The notes under the pieces: generated by a model | Databases searched by the model: none | Seen by the model: only the letters and a program-made list of their open reading frames with translations | What the model was told of the DNA's origin: nothing | NCBI RefSeq assembly: GCF_018687715.1 | Contig: NC_056766.1 | Span: 41,518,933-41,582,932 of the forward strand | DNA: 64,000 nt | Direction of reading: 5' to 3' | From: Carya illinoinensis | Lineage: Eukaryota; Streptophyta; Magnoliopsida; Fagales; Juglandaceae | Part shown: in pieces, positions 11,225-23,100 of the stretch | Layout of the letters: each line of letters starts with the position of its first letter | How positions within the stretch are numbered: the first letter of the stretch is position 1 | Translations under genes and position numbers: made by a program

Positions 11225-11450
11225 ACCATTCTACACACCGCTTTATTTGAGAAGGAACAAATTTCATGCATATACGTAATTGTTTTGGTTATTCAGAGAC
11301 AATCTAAATTGATAAACACTGCACAATATAGACATCACGTGAAGATAATCCATATAGTATTGATCTAAGTTGATAAACACTATACAAGATAGATACCACA
11401 TGGAGGTAATTTCATAAAAGTAAATTTACAAACATACATGACTTGATATG
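11225..11450 (+). repeat. inverted-copy block Q (partner 36425-36655)
   Basis: Contains two tandem versions of a ~60-bp piece with TTGATAAACACT and GATAGA/CATAGACATCACGTGAAG; one includes the CACGTG palindrome. The reverse complement of 36425-36655 aligns along the whole block and also holds two versions. Confidence 0.7.
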
Positions 11451-11734
11451 ATATGTTATATAGTAAAATTATTTTTATGGTAAATAAATCTAATATATCA
11501 TATAAAATTAAATTAATTTATGAATTTATTTTCATAAATATTTTTATAATTGTAATAATTTTAAAATAAATATTCCTTATACGCAATCCACGGACTTGGA
11601 CATTAAAGGTCTGGGGCCATTTGCAGGAGTACAAAATAAAAGGGTGTCATCCGAATGGCATGAACTTCAGATATTAATGGTCTTTTGCTAAAAAAGCGAG
11701 ACCTCATGACTATATATGCCTCTTTTAAAAAAGG
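11451..11734. other. AT-rich spacer
   Basis: No gene. Contains TATACGCAATCCACGGACTT and GGGGCCATTTGCAGGA, which also occur together near 35290-35390, so it is part of the repeat mosaic. Confidence 0.45.
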
Positions 11735-12290
11735 TTTTACAGTTGTTATCAACATCCTTTCTTCTCAAGCTCAATCATTTGTTATTATTTTTAACTATTT
11801 AGTGCTATAAATTAGGACATTTTAAAATCTCAGAGAAATATTATTCTTCCTTTTATTTGTTTATCTTTTCTAATCATATATTTCTTTTTAATTAAATGAA
11901 TAATCACTCATGAAATGGACCACATCAACGTGTATAGCATGTAATAGCAAAAGTTAAAATTCAAATTAAAATTGTTCCTAATTCAAAATTTAAAGTTTGA
12001 GAAATAGTCTATATCAATTTCAATAACTTATTGTTAAAAGAACGAGGAGAAGCTTCTTTTTTATTTATCTGTTTATTCATTTTCGATTTGCTATTTGGTA
12101 GCCGATTGAGATCTAATTCAAGTTTTAAAATCTAATGCAAATTTAGAAAGTAGCTTTTTATAAATTTTCTTTTATAAACTAAACATTTCTATTTAAAGAA
12201 TAATATAAAGTAAAATATTATGTAACTAAGCTTAATGAAGTTGAATAAACTAACCAAATAGTTGTGATCAAATAGTTAGATCAAAGCTTC
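11735..12290 (+). repeat. segmental block F copy 1
   Basis: Opens with GGTTTTACAGTTGTTATCAA and runs through TTTAACTATTTAGTGCTATA, CATGAAATGGACCACATCAA, TATTTGGTAGCCGATTGAGA and CCAAATAGTTGTGATCAAAT. Collinear copies: 15665-16215 and 34323-34890; partial copies at 6890-7110, 30225-30530 and 50955-51300. No coding frame is conserved among copies. Confidence 0.75.
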
Positions 12291-12937
12291 CAAGTATATT
12301 CACAAATAGAGAAATTATTTAACTATAAAATAGATTTCATAAAAATAAATTTATAAATATACATAATTTGATATGGTATGTTGTGTAGTAAAGTTATTTT
12401 TATAATAAAGTATATATAATATATCATATAAAATTAAATTAATCTGAGAATTTATTTTTGTGAATATCTTTATAATTATAACATTTCTAAACTAAACACA
12501 ACTCTAGAATTATAAAATTACTATGTAAGGAAAAAATAAAATAAAATAAAAATCCAAACCCTTTAAAGTTATAATCCATAAAAATTATAATACGATAACT
12601 AGATATTTTGGACGCTGCTACGTCCACAGAGAAACGCCACCGAGAAGGTAAAATAAAATTTCTTTTTTTTTTCATTTTTTATATGTATTTTTTAATATAT
12701 TTAAATATTTTTTAAAAATAAAAAAAATCACAATATCATTTAAAAATATTTTTTTAATCATTAAGTAAAAAAAAATATATTAAAAAAATTAAAAAATATA
12801 ATCGGTGGCCACATTCACCATCTTCTGTGGATAAAGTATTATTCATTTAGGAATTGAGAAAGTTGAAATGAAAGAGCGTGACAGTGGCAGGGAGGATCAG
12901 ACAAAGATCAAGGACTTGACGAGGAGTGCACAGTAAT
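12291..12937. other. AT-rich spacer, partly repeated
   Basis: The first ~200 bp resemble 30540-30760 (TATAACATATCATATAAAAT-type words). The second half holds A/T-rich sequence around ACGTCCACAGAGAAACG. No gene supported. Confidence 0.45.
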
Positions 12938-13009
12938 AACGCGTGACAACTTTACAAAAAAGTAAAACATTATGCATTGGCCAGAAACTTTTCAGCAGCT
13001 TTTCTTTTA
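12938..13009 (+). repeat. module A copy, left part (interrupted)
   Basis: ACGCGTGACAACTTTACAAA and GCATTGGCCAGAAACTTTTC begin a module A unit that is broken at 13009 by a transposon and resumes at 14283 with TTTCTTTTATCCAAGGTGG. Confidence 0.7.
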
Positions 13010-14282
13010 GAGTGGCACTCCAGGCCGGTCGGGTGTGAAAATAGTTTTCACACCAGCCAATCATCAACTGCCACGTAGGCATCCTAAAAGCAATTAAACT
13101 GGACCGGCATACACCTGATCGGCCTCTCCTCTCTCCCTCCCCATCTCTATCGTGCTTGCTGTACAGTCCCACTCCGATCTCTCTCTCTGAGTAAATTGCA
13201 ACCCACCAGTTCGAAATTCATACTTTAATATATGCACATAATTTTTTTCTCACTTCGCCGTAAAATTTTGAGCCATTGGTCTGTAATTCCAAGCACAAAA
13301 GGCAACTCTTTTTTTCAAAGTTTTAGCTTGAAACCCATTTGATTATGGACATTATCAAGCTGATTCTATGTTCAAAATTTCATTCATTTGATGGTCACCG
13401 ATGCTTATTCGAAGATGGGGCTCGACTCTTCTTTCCACTTTCCTTGTGATAATGAAGTACTGGTAAACCATATTGATGACTACTTTCAAACAAAAACAAA
13501 TTTGAAAATTGAAAATGAAAGATCATTACGTTCTCTTTTGGTGATTTGCTTTGAAAACAAAAACCTCAGAACTTTCGTCTTTCCACCACAATACATTTAA
13601 AATCTCTTTTACACTGGAACTCTGTTTTTTTTTTTTCACTCTTATGTTTTTTTTTTTTTTTTTGTGGGTTCAGCGACTCGTTTTCTAGGCAAGGACCAGG
13701 GTTCATTGGTTCTTCATTTTCTTTTTTTATGCAATGGTATTTTTATCGAGAAAAAGGGGTTGGAAGAGGAAGTAGCAGGTATAAATGTTGTTTTCCCCCC
13801 GTTTATGTCCTTTTATTATGTTCTTTTCCTTTTTCTTCGTGAGCAAACTGAGGATGGGGTTGTTGTTGGTTTAAAGTTATGTTATTTTATGAAGAAATTG
13901 TCTTTGGTACTTCAACAGGTTATGGTAGATGATTAACTGTAGCGTGACTGGAGCTATCACCACAATTTTCTTCCATATTATGAAGTCGGCAACAGGAGGA
14001 GCTGACTGACAGAGAATTCGTTGGCCTTCCTTCGGCGTCTTGAGTGCAGATGAGCGAGGGAAAGGGAGAGAAAGAAGGAGAGGGAGAGGTTTTTGGTGCA
14101 GTTCCTTCGGCATCTTCAGTGCAGATGGGGGGAGGGAGAGGGAGAGGGAGAGAGAAGAAGAGGAAGAAGTGGATTGGGTGTATGCGGATCCAATTCAATT
14201 GCTTTGAGATGCCTACCGTGGCACTTTATGATTAGCCGGTGTGAAAATTAATTTCACACCCGACCGGCCTCAAGGTTTTTCC
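13010..14282. mobile_element. non-autonomous Mutator-like element with long TIRs
   Basis: The two ends are long inverted repeats: GGCCGGTCGGGTGTGAAAAT at 13023 matches the reverse complement of the right end to about 14160, with similarity over roughly 110 bp (both arms include AATCAT, TGCCACG and GGCATC). TTTCTTTTA at 13001-13009 and 14283-14291 is a 9-bp target duplication, the Mutator signature. Removing the element restores a module A unit like that at 50690. The outermost 13 bp match poorly between arms. Inside are a CT/GA-rich region and short frames (e.g. 13388-13600, 13664-13936) that I do not recognise; there is no transposase. Confidence 0.75.
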
Positions 14283-14440
14283 TTTCTTTTATCCAAGGTG
14301 GTGGGTCTCTTCTCGCGTGACAGCTAATTCTTTACCATTGCAGCATTGGCCACAAACTTCTTCATCAAGTACTTCATTTTTACCCATCCTGGTCAGCCAC
14401 TCCTCGTGGTCAATCATTCTTTATTACTATTTTTTAACTC
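14283..14440 (+). repeat. module A: resumed copy plus a second copy
   Basis: After the Mutator-like element the broken module resumes (GGTGGTGGGTCTCTTCTCG). It runs straight into another copy, GCGTGACAGCTAATTCTTTA then GGCCACAAACTTCTTCATCA, with a TCAATCATT tail near 14410. Confidence 0.7.
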
Positions 14441-14959
14441 TTTAATATTGTAAATTAATTAGAAAGTACATTTTGAATCTAAGAGAAACATTGTTGCTCC
14501 TATACCTTTTGACTTATTGACTATATTTTGTTAGAAATGATGTGACAATTTAATTTAGACCAAGGGTTGATCTTCATTGGGAATTAGGTTGCTTTTTAAA
14601 TTATATTTTGAATTATTAATTATTAATTCTATAAGCAATTCTTACTACTTATTATTTCCATTAGTACTTGATGGCTAATAAATTTGACTATAAACAGTAT
14701 TTCAATTTATTTTATTTTATTTTTTCTTTCTTGATGGTGATCTCATTAGTTCAAATACAAAGAATTTGGTAAAAGAAAATGGTGAGCAACTTCCTCAATT
14801 ATTATATAAGGAATTTGTTAAAATAATAAGGAGTGCAGCTACTTTTACCTTTGGTGTGGAAAATTCTTCCAACCTTCTAACGCCTCTTCTCTAATCCTTC
14901 TATTCAAATCAAGTGAAATATTATTATTTATTTTAATTTTTGTCTTTCCTAAACCTATT
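14441..14959 (+). repeat. dispersed block G copy 1
   Basis: Landmarks AAATTTGACTATAAACAGTA, GATGGTGATCTCATT, CAACTTCCTCAATTATTATA and TGGTGTGGAAAATTCT recur at 18040-18190, 51310-51480, 60290-60640 and 61900-62060. The 60.3-kb copy has a 103-codon frame, but the other copies do not keep it, so I do not call a gene. Confidence 0.65.
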
Positions 14960-15664
14960 TATAATCCAAGTCAATGGTCAACATTATATAAAGAATACGA
15001 ATTTGTGGAAGAAAGTTGTGAGAAAATACTTTGGCAACTTCCTAATATATAGGTGTATCTAATTCAATATATATATAGGAAATTAATTATATTAGAAAAA
15101 TTACACATGATCGATCCTCCCTCAAATATATATATATATATATATGCAAGTTCATAGCTCCTTCTGTCTTTATAGAATTGCAAAAGAAGCATTCAATGGG
15201 ATTATGATATTGAAAAAGAAAATGGTTGGTCTTTAATTGCATGTTTATTCTATTTCGCGTATTTTCTTATTTTACTTCATTTATCTTTCTCCTCATTTTT
15301 CCTTAATTTTTTTTAAAAGAAAAAAGAAAAGTGGTGAATGCAATCTTCAAGTCATACAAAATTTCGCTTTAAATAAAAAATATATATAGAACATTGTATA
15401 TATTGTAGCAAGTAAGAATCCTAAATCTGCTTCATCAAATCTTATAGGGGAAATTTAAAACATTCCTATGGTTTTTGTTATTGGATCTTAAAAATGGTTA
15501 TCGCATCTTATAATTTCTATCATTTTTCTTTTAGTGAGTTAAGAGGCTTCCAAATCTTTCATTTCAAAGTTTTGAAAATTATTTAGCCCGGTTTGGATAC
15601 CAGGATGGGATGTTTTCATCTCATCTGGGTACTCTATAAACAATGCACAATTTGGATACTATAT
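14960..15664 (+). repeat. segmental block E copy 2
   Basis: One diverged unit of the minisatellite (ATAATCCAAGTCAATGGTCA) followed by the block E tail: AAGTAAGAATCCTAAATCTG, TTTTGTTATTGGATCTTAAA and the TTTGGAT MITE-like edge. Confidence 0.7.
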
Positions 15665-16215
15665 AAATACCGTAGCATTCACACTTGTTATCAACTTCGT
15701 TTCTTCTCAACCTCAATTATTGGTTATTATTTTTAACTATTTAATGCTGTAAATTAGGACATGTTAAAATCTAAAAGAAATATTGTTCTTCCTTTTACTT
15801 TTTTTTTTTTAATATCTTATCTAATCATATATTTCTTTTTAATTAAGTGAATAATCACTCATGAAATGGACTACATCAACGTGTATAGCATGTAATGGCA
15901 AAAGTTAAAATCCAAATTAAAATTGTTCATAATTCAAAATTTAAAGTTTGAGGGATAATATATATCAATTTTAATAACTTATTTATAAAGGAACGATGAG
16001 AAACTTCTTGGCACATTCCTTTTTTCTTTTTTATTTATTTGTTTATTCATTTTCGATTTGCTATTTGGTAGCCGATCGAGATCTAATTCAAGTTTTAAAA
16101 TCTAATGCAAGTTTAGAAAGTAGTTTTTTTTTTTTATAAATTTTCTTTTATAAACTAATTAAACATTTCTATTCAAAGAATAATATAAACTAAAATATTA
16201 TAAACTAAAGAATAA
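15665..16215 (+). repeat. segmental block F copy 2
   Basis: Collinear with 11735-12290: GTTATCAACTTCGTTTCTTC, TTTAACTATTTAATGCTGTA, ATGAAATGGACTACATCAAC, TTTGGTAGCCGATCGAGATC. Blocks E and F are adjacent in the same order as at 9-12 kb, indicating duplication of a larger segment. Confidence 0.75.
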
Positions 16216-16619
16216 TTTTCTTCTCGGGGTCCATCATTCATTATTATTATTATAATTATAATTTTATCTATTTAATGATGTAAAATAGGACATTTTAAAT
16301 TTAAAAGAAATATTGTTCTTCCTTTTATTTTTAAATGTAAAATAAGTTTTTTCTAGATCAAAATTAAATTCTTTTCCTGCAAAAAGTAAAAAAATTATAT
16401 TTTTAATTTAATAAATTTTTAATTTAATTGTATAGTTATTTATTTATTTATTTTTAATTTAATAAATTTTTTATAAATTATATATATTTTTTATACATGA
16501 GAGACAGAGATTCGATTCTTAATTTTCTTAGTAAAAAATTAAGGTATTGTCCGTTGATCCAAACAACGCGTACAGCTAAATATTTAAGTAAAAAAAACAA
16601 ACAATTTTATTTTATTTTT
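16216..16619. other. AT-rich spacer
   Basis: Starts with a module-A-like tail (TTCTCGGGGTCCATCATTCA) and continues as low-complexity A/T. No gene. Confidence 0.45.
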
Positions 16620-17135
16620 TAAAGCGTGAAGTCATCAGTCTCTTGACTTCAGCATAACGTCTTTTTAGCTGAAGGTGCTGCGCGCTGGGCCTCTTTCCAG
16701 CTAGTTCTCGAGCTCAATTATTCCTTATTGTTTTTAACTATTTAATGGTGTAAAATATGACATTTTAAGAGCTTTGGTATTGGTATTGGTATTGATTTAT
16801 GTATACGTATATGCAAAATGTTAAAAACATATCTTTTAGAGATTGATTTTGCAAACATTTTTACATTAATTTTTTTGAGTCAAAATAATAATAAAATATT
16901 ATTTTTATTATTATTAATTTTTATCCTAAAATTAATTTTTTATATATATTTTACAATTAGCATCCACTACATACATTTGGCATTAATAATATAAATATAA
17001 TAATAAAAAATCTAATTTTTTTAATATATTATATTAAAAATATAATAAAATGATTAAAAAATAGAATATATTGTAATAATAAAATGAAAGTGAAGGTGAA
17101 GGTTTGTTGTGTTGTTGAGGGAGGGAGAAGAGGAA

Positions 17136-17176
<41 letters not shown>

Positions 17177-17600
17177 AATAATTAGTAAAATAATATTTAA
17201 AGTGTGAATAGTTGATCTTCAAATTTGTATAAGTACTATTCATAGTTATACAAAAATATGGAGATGCATATTATAATGAAATGAAATTTAAGATGATATT
17301 ATGCAAATATGTCTTTACAAAATAATTAGTTTACATCTCATAATAGTAAAGTTTACAAATTAATTAATATGGTTTTTTGTTGTGTATATATATATATTAT
17401 AGTTTCTTTTAATTTACATTTATTTTAAAAAATTCTAAGGTATTACATCAAGTTACAATAATTTATAAATTATATGATTTCTTTTACAAACTTAACAATT
17501 AAAAAAGAAAATCATGATATCTTATATAGAAATTTCAAAATAGATCAGTAATGATTGTTTAGACACAAAATCATATTGCTGAAATTAAATGATGATCATA
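16620..17600 (+). repeat. dispersed block C copy 2 with insertion
   Basis: TTGACTTCAGCATAACGTCT and GGTGTAAAATATGACATTTT match block C at 3344 and 33060. About 16775-17270 is an insertion absent from the other copies; it starts AGAGCTTTGGTATTGGTATT and contains a (GA)n tract at 17142-17176. Block C resumes near 17310 and ends at GATTGTTTAGACACAAAATC. Confidence 0.6.
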
Positions 17601-18039
17601 TAAATATATATATATATATATACACACACTTCGTGTGGGAGTTTATGAAGGAATGGAATAGAAAGGAATAGAGTAATTATATTATATAATATATATATTT
17701 ATATAAGAGGATGATAATAAATAAAATATTATTTCCTTTAAATATATAAATAGTTCTAGAATATGTTTTTGGTTTTTATTATTAATTACTGATTTTTATT
17801 ATTATTATTATTTCCAAAATGTATAAGTTTACGAAATATATATATAGTTGCATGCTTTATATATATGTGAAAAAGAAAAGATTAGAATAAAAGATTGTCA
17901 TAATTAATATATTAATTAATATTAGAGTTAAAAGAAGCTCTTAATATTGTTGCCTTTTCAGAAGAGTAAATTAGAGGAATTTGATATATATATATATATA
18001 ATTTCAATATATTATTTGTTATAATTTCGATAGGAATAT
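17601..18039. other. AT-rich microsatellite spacer
   Basis: (TA)n runs at about 17605, 17690, 17835 and 17985 in otherwise featureless A/T-rich DNA. No gene. Confidence 0.5.
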
Positions 18040-18857
18040 CTTGATTGAGTCCTTTGTTAAAAACAAATAATAGATCACATCCTAAATCATGACCTAATAA
18101 ATTTGACTATAATCAGTACTTCAATTTTCCTGATGGTGATCTCATTGGGCCAAATACAATGAAACTGATGTGCAACTTCCTATCTCAATTGCTTTCCAGC
18201 GAATTGAAGTCCATGCATAATGATATGTCTAAGCTGTCATTGTATTGAAATGTTATGTGCAAATTGCAACATCATGTGCATCCTACAATACATATCCAAT
18301 AATTTTCATCCTCTCTTTTTCTTCCAAGTCAATAAGTCTGCAAGTCTTCCCCTTATTTTACGTCTTGTATGCTATTGAGTTATCCCTACAGTGGAATGTA
18401 ATTTCCGTACTAATATCTCCTAGCTGTCCCTACATTAGAATGTTATGTGCATTAATATTCTGTATTCGACAATACATCTCCTATAATGGGTAAAGCTATT
18501 CAATCAAGGTTGTGCCACCTATTTAGATTGATTAGCTTTCACCATTGTTGATAATGTATTTTTAGCAAGTCTTCCCCTCTTTTTCTTCAACTTTAATTTC
18601 TCATAAACTTTTGGTAGACAACACTAACTTTACCTCCAACAACCAGTCTCAAGTGAAAATGGCCAAGACCAAGCGTGTTTATGAGCAAATGGTAGAGTGA
18701 CGACAAGTACTACTTTATCTTGAGATAAAATTTCTCTACTACTTGAAGGCAACAATCAGGAATTAAAAAATTTAATTAGGTGTTTGAGTCTGATGACTCA
18801 TCATTTGTAAAATTGATTGTCATTAACATGGGGCACACGAATCCTTAGACTTGTAAC
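18040..18857 (+). repeat. block G copy 2 plus internal duplication
   Basis: 18040-18190 is block G. Then an imperfect direct duplication about 190 bp apart: AGCTGTCATTGTATTGAAAT / AGCTGTCCCTACATTAGAAT, each followed by GTTATGTGCA and later CAATACAT. The last part (TTGTTGATAATGTATTTTTA, AAGTCTTCCCC) also occurs near 62290-62390. No gene supported. Confidence 0.55.
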
Positions 18858-18999
18858 AAGATTTCATTTGATTATATAGATGAGATGAGTTAAAAGTTGA
18901 ATAAAATATTATTAAAATATATTTTTTTACGATGAGTTACAAATTTTAGTATTATTTACAAACTATCTCAATTAATCTCATCTCTAAATTCAAATTAGA
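18858..18999 (+). mobile_element. TGAGATGAG-type MITE remnant
   Basis: GATGAGATGAGTTAAAAGTT near the left side and ATCTCAATTAATCTCATCTC on the right form degenerate inverted ends around an A/T core, the same family as 59978-60177. Similar remnants lie at 3780-3890 and 4930-5045. Confidence 0.45.
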
Positions 19000-19369
19000 C
19001 ATAAATGATGAAATCAATAACGTCCAGATATTATGGATCCATTTTCTCAAGAAGAAAAAGCCACTTGTGCCGGTAAACTTCGCTTCATAAAATATAAATA
19101 TTTCATGACCATATATTTGGCAGTCTCGCATACAGCACAGAATGAATTGAAGCTCTTTCTTAATTGGCAACTTCCAAGAGAATCAAGCGGTAGCTAGGTA
19201 AGACAAGTCCTTGCCAATTGAATACAATTGGTGACGGGCTCTTATCGGGATCAGTCATTCATTTTCTAAGAAAGTTGGTATCAATTTAAATTTATAAATC
19301 ATATGTTAAATTTATTTTATAATAAAAATAATTTTATAATTTTTAAAAGATTGAATCTTTTCTTATTGT
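19000..19369 (+). repeat. dispersed block H copy 3
   Basis: Aligns with 3895-4150 (ATAACGTCCAGATATTATGG, AAAAAGCCACTTGTGCCGG). It has an extra ~130 bp (about 19120-19245), partly shared with 35870-35940 (GGCAACTT, AATTAAGCGGTA-like). Confidence 0.65.
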
Positions 19370-20825
19370 GATAATATATTTTAAAATACAAGATAAAGAA
19401 AATATTGAAAATACACTAATAACAACCTGTGACAGCTTTACGAAAAGCTTATGCGTTGGCCACAAACTTTTTGGGTAGCTTCCCTTTAGTTTTAAATTTA
19501 ATAATTATATTATAATATATTAATTATTTATATATATCTTTATCACTAAAATATTGTTTTTGGACGGAGATTTTGGTGAAAGAATATGATGGGCAACTTC
19601 CTTCATTGCATTAAAGCGAATTGAAGTCCAGGCACAAAGATGGTGCGTGAGTCGTGACAGCTAATTCTTTACAGAAAGCGTATGCATGCTTTGGCCACAA
19701 ACTTCCTTTTTACGCATGGGGCATGTGGTCCTCTTCTCGACAAGAACGGATTACAATATTAGAAAGTTTAATTAAATACAAATCACCAATTACTAAATAA
19801 TTACTCATATCTTATATATTATAATTATAACATTTTTAGCAACCACTAATAACTAACCGATTCATCATTTTTATACATTTTCTAACAGTAATTAACAAAA
19901 AAAAAATTATAATATTATTAAAAAATACTACCTTAATCACTAAAAATATATATATATATATATATAAACACCTCCGTCGGGACATGAAATCAAAGAAATA
20001 TTGTTCTCGTGATAAAGTTTACAAACTAATGCATTCTTTTATATCATATTGTAATGTTTAAAAGTTAAGAAAAGAGATCCTAAATCATGACCTAAAACAG
20101 TTCTAAAGTTAAATGGTTTGAGGGATAGTATATATCAATTTTTAATAACTTAGTGGTAAAAGAATAATGAGGAGAAATTAAATATATATAATGCGTGACA
20201 GCTTGTTTACAGAAAGCGTATATGTGCTTTGGCCACAATCTTCCTTTGTACCCACGGTGGTGGCCGTCCTCTTCTCGACGTCAATCATCCATTATTTTTA
20301 TATTTTGATCTATATAATAGTGTAAAGGACATGATATCAAAGTAGTGTACTAATATTGTAATCCTGATAAAGTTATTGCTTTTCCTCCTCCTCCTCGTCC
20401 TCTTTTTTTTTTTTGTATAGTTATATTTTTCTTTAATTTTGTCTTAAAATTCGAACATATCACGTTAAGTCACATCAATTTACGAACACGAAATTTATTT
20501 TTCTATAAACTTAACCCTTTAGAAAAAAAAATAAAAATAATACCTTGTATAAATCCTACTAGAAAGTAAGAATATCATGATATCTTATTAGAAAATCTTG
20601 AATGGTCCCTTAGTTTTTTATTATTTGATCTCCATGATTTAAAAAAATAAGAGCGAGCCCTCACTTTGGTTTTTTACAAGGCTTTACTCTTGTTCGGTAA
20701 AATCAAAATTAAAGTGCTTTTAAAGCATAGAAAACTTTAAAACATTTGAAGTTTTCTTATTTTTTTTCCTCTCCCACCCTCTATTTTATTTATTTATTAT
20801 TAATTTTTTTTTTTGAGAAAACTAA
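19370..20825 (+). repeat. segmental block D copy 2
   Basis: Collinear with 6361-8260 and with 29270-32285. Includes three module A units (about 19425, 19645, 20192), AACGGATTACAATATTAGAA, and a tail with GAGCGAGCCCTCACTTTGGT shared with 32150-32285. No gene. Confidence 0.7.
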
Positions 20826-21299
20826 AAACCAAAAAACAATTGTTGAGCTAAGTGAGAATTAAGCGATCCCAATCAGGTACAGAAAACATGATGTAAGAGC
20901 TTTGACGCAAACAGATAAACTGTAGAAAGATAGAGCAAGATGAAAACCTATGACCAGCAACTTTCACAACACTCAATATAGGTCTTAATTAAAATTTCTA
21001 CTTAATTTATTTTTTGGAAAAAATGGGACTTAATGAATAAGATTTATTCACTAACTAATTGGAAGACCTTTTAACTGTTAAGCAACTCATCATGACTTTA
21101 TTTCTTGAAAGAAAAAATAAAATAAAATAAAAGAAAGTCGGAATTCTCATCTATTTAAACACTTGAATGTTAGGTCTACGCCAAAGCTGGATGAAGATGT
21201 AAATACCATAGATTTACTATTGGGAAGCAGTACATTTAAGATTAGAGAAGTGTTATAACTATAAAAATCTCATACAAAAGTAAATTCATAAACTGACCT
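20826..21299. other. spacer without clear repeats
   Basis: No coding frame and no obvious relative in the window until ATAAATTCATAAACTGA, the target region of the next MITE. Confidence 0.4.
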
Positions 21300-21876
21300 T
21301 AAGGGTGTAAAAATAAACTAAAAAAACTGAAAAATCGGCTTAGATCGGACCGGTTGGTTTGGTCCGGAATTGATTTTATGTTTTCCAACATCGGACCAGA
21401 CCTGTTCACATATTATATATATTTTATTAATTTTTAATATTATATATAATATATTTTATATTTTAAGTAATTTTTTATATATAATATATATAATTATGTA
21501 TGAAATAGTATGTTATAATTTATAACATAATATTTTAATCTTAAACATGAATATTTATTTGATCATATGTTTTAAATATAATATATATAATAAATACATT
21601 TTATTGCCTAATAAATTCTTAATATATTTATTTTGATAAATACATTAGTAGTACGAATGTACTTAATATATTAAAATCGGAATACAGGACTAAACCGGGC
21701 TGGAACAGGTAAAACCAGAAGTACCGGTTTAAGGGGGTAACTGGTGCGTAATCGGTTTTAAAAATTGCAAAACCGATGTTACTGGTCCGGTCTTATATTT
21801 TGTCCAAAACCGGTGTTATTGGTTCGGTCTTATATTTTGTCCAAAACCGAACCAAATCTAACCAGTTACACCCTTA
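21300..21876. mobile_element. hAT-like MITE, ACCGG-rich family (complete)
   Basis: Termini TAAGGGTGTAA and TTACACCCTTA are perfect 11-bp inverted repeats in the style of hAT ends. Flanks ACTGACCT and ACTGATAT look like a decayed 8-bp duplication (6 of 8). The body has GGACCGGTTGGTTTGGTCCG near one end, a repeated CTTATATTTTGTCCAAAACC near the other and an A/T core; no transposase. Confidence 0.65.
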
Positions 21877-22760
21877 ACTGATATGGATTCGTATATTATG
21901 TTAGATCCATTTTACAATAAAAATATAGTTACAATCTAATATACTACATTCGGTTACAATAGTTTGTGTGCTTATTTTTAAGTGATCTTTATAGTTAAAG
22001 CATTTATCTAAAGATCAATTTAAGATCAGAATTTTTTTAAAAGAACATTAATTCATATTATAATTCATGTTATTTTGGGCAAGACCCTTTAATTGTGGGG
22101 TGTTTACAATAGAGATCTCGTAATAGTAAATTTAAAAAATTAATTAATATGGTTGGGCAACACCCTTACTATGGATGAATCCCACTTAGATCGCCCTCTC
22201 AAGGGATATGTCTTCCATAGAGAAATATGAATATTCATTTTCCGGTGGAGGGGTGGAAATTAAGAGCATTTACAATGGCTTTTATAAAATATAATTTTTT
22301 ATTAAATATAAAGAAGGTTGATCAAAAGTTTATTATAAATTATAATGAATTTTGTATTTCATCTTTATTATACACTTGCAATAGTAATCTCGTTAGAGGT
22401 AGAGATACTGTTCACAACTCTAGAATATTTTAAATTAATTTCTCTCTCCTCTAAGCTCTTTTCCAGTTATCATATTTTCATTTCAGCCCCTCTCTCTCAT
22501 TCATGCACTTTTCTTCTGTGTTTGATGCTGAAGAAGCTCTGAGTTTCACGGGTGCATATACCGATTATCCAACTCATCAAAGGTCCCTCTTTGGATCTTT
22601 TTATTGCACTTTCATAATAAAGTATCATAATACTCAACATTTCATGGCCTTACTATAACTAGTGTTTTTTTCTTATTAGGATGAGAGGGTGTTTTTTTCT
22701 TATTAGGATGAGAGGGTGGGTATCCAGTAGAAGGGTTGTTTTATGTATTGTCTTTCCTGT
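21877..22760 (+). other. spacer with MITE-like ends and a 27-bp tandem repeat
   Basis: A possible MITE edge, AAGAGCATTTACAATGGC, lies at about 22262. A 27-bp unit (start GTGTTTTTTTCTTATTAGGA) is tandemly repeated at 22662-22688 and 22689-22715. A (CT)-rich stretch lies near 22440-22500. Short frames here have no recognisable content. Confidence 0.45.
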
Positions 22761-23100
22761 TTTAATAATATACTTTGAGAATATTCTCATAAATATAATC
22801 TTTTTTTAATCAATTTATATTTTGATTTAATTTATAAATTTGGATTAATATGGAATAGTACATAATTATATGACATTGTATGTAAGGAGATATTAATAGT
22901 TAGAAAATATTTGAAATGAATAAAAATTATTAATAATTATAATATTTAAATGATATAAAGAAAAATTAGATAAACTGATAAACGATATATTATAAAAGTC
23001 AATATGTAAAATTAAAAAATAAGCTTTAGTGATGTATTATAAAAGATAAAATAAAGAAAATATTGGGGAATGCTCTAATAATAACTTGTGACAGCTTTAC
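22761..23100 (+). repeat. repeat X copy
   Basis: TTAGAAAATATTTGAAATGA, GATATAAAGAAAAATTAGAT and a GAATGCTCTA end recur at 6375-6580, 29275-29455, 50550-50690 and, reversed, at 61231-61606. The reversed full copy begins GAGCACTCTCAATGC, suggesting a MITE. It leads directly into a truncated module A at 23085. Confidence 0.55.

Noticed and set aside
13388..13936. Frames inside the Mutator-like element as a transposase
   Set aside because: Too short and without transposase motifs; interior called non-coding or captured DNA.
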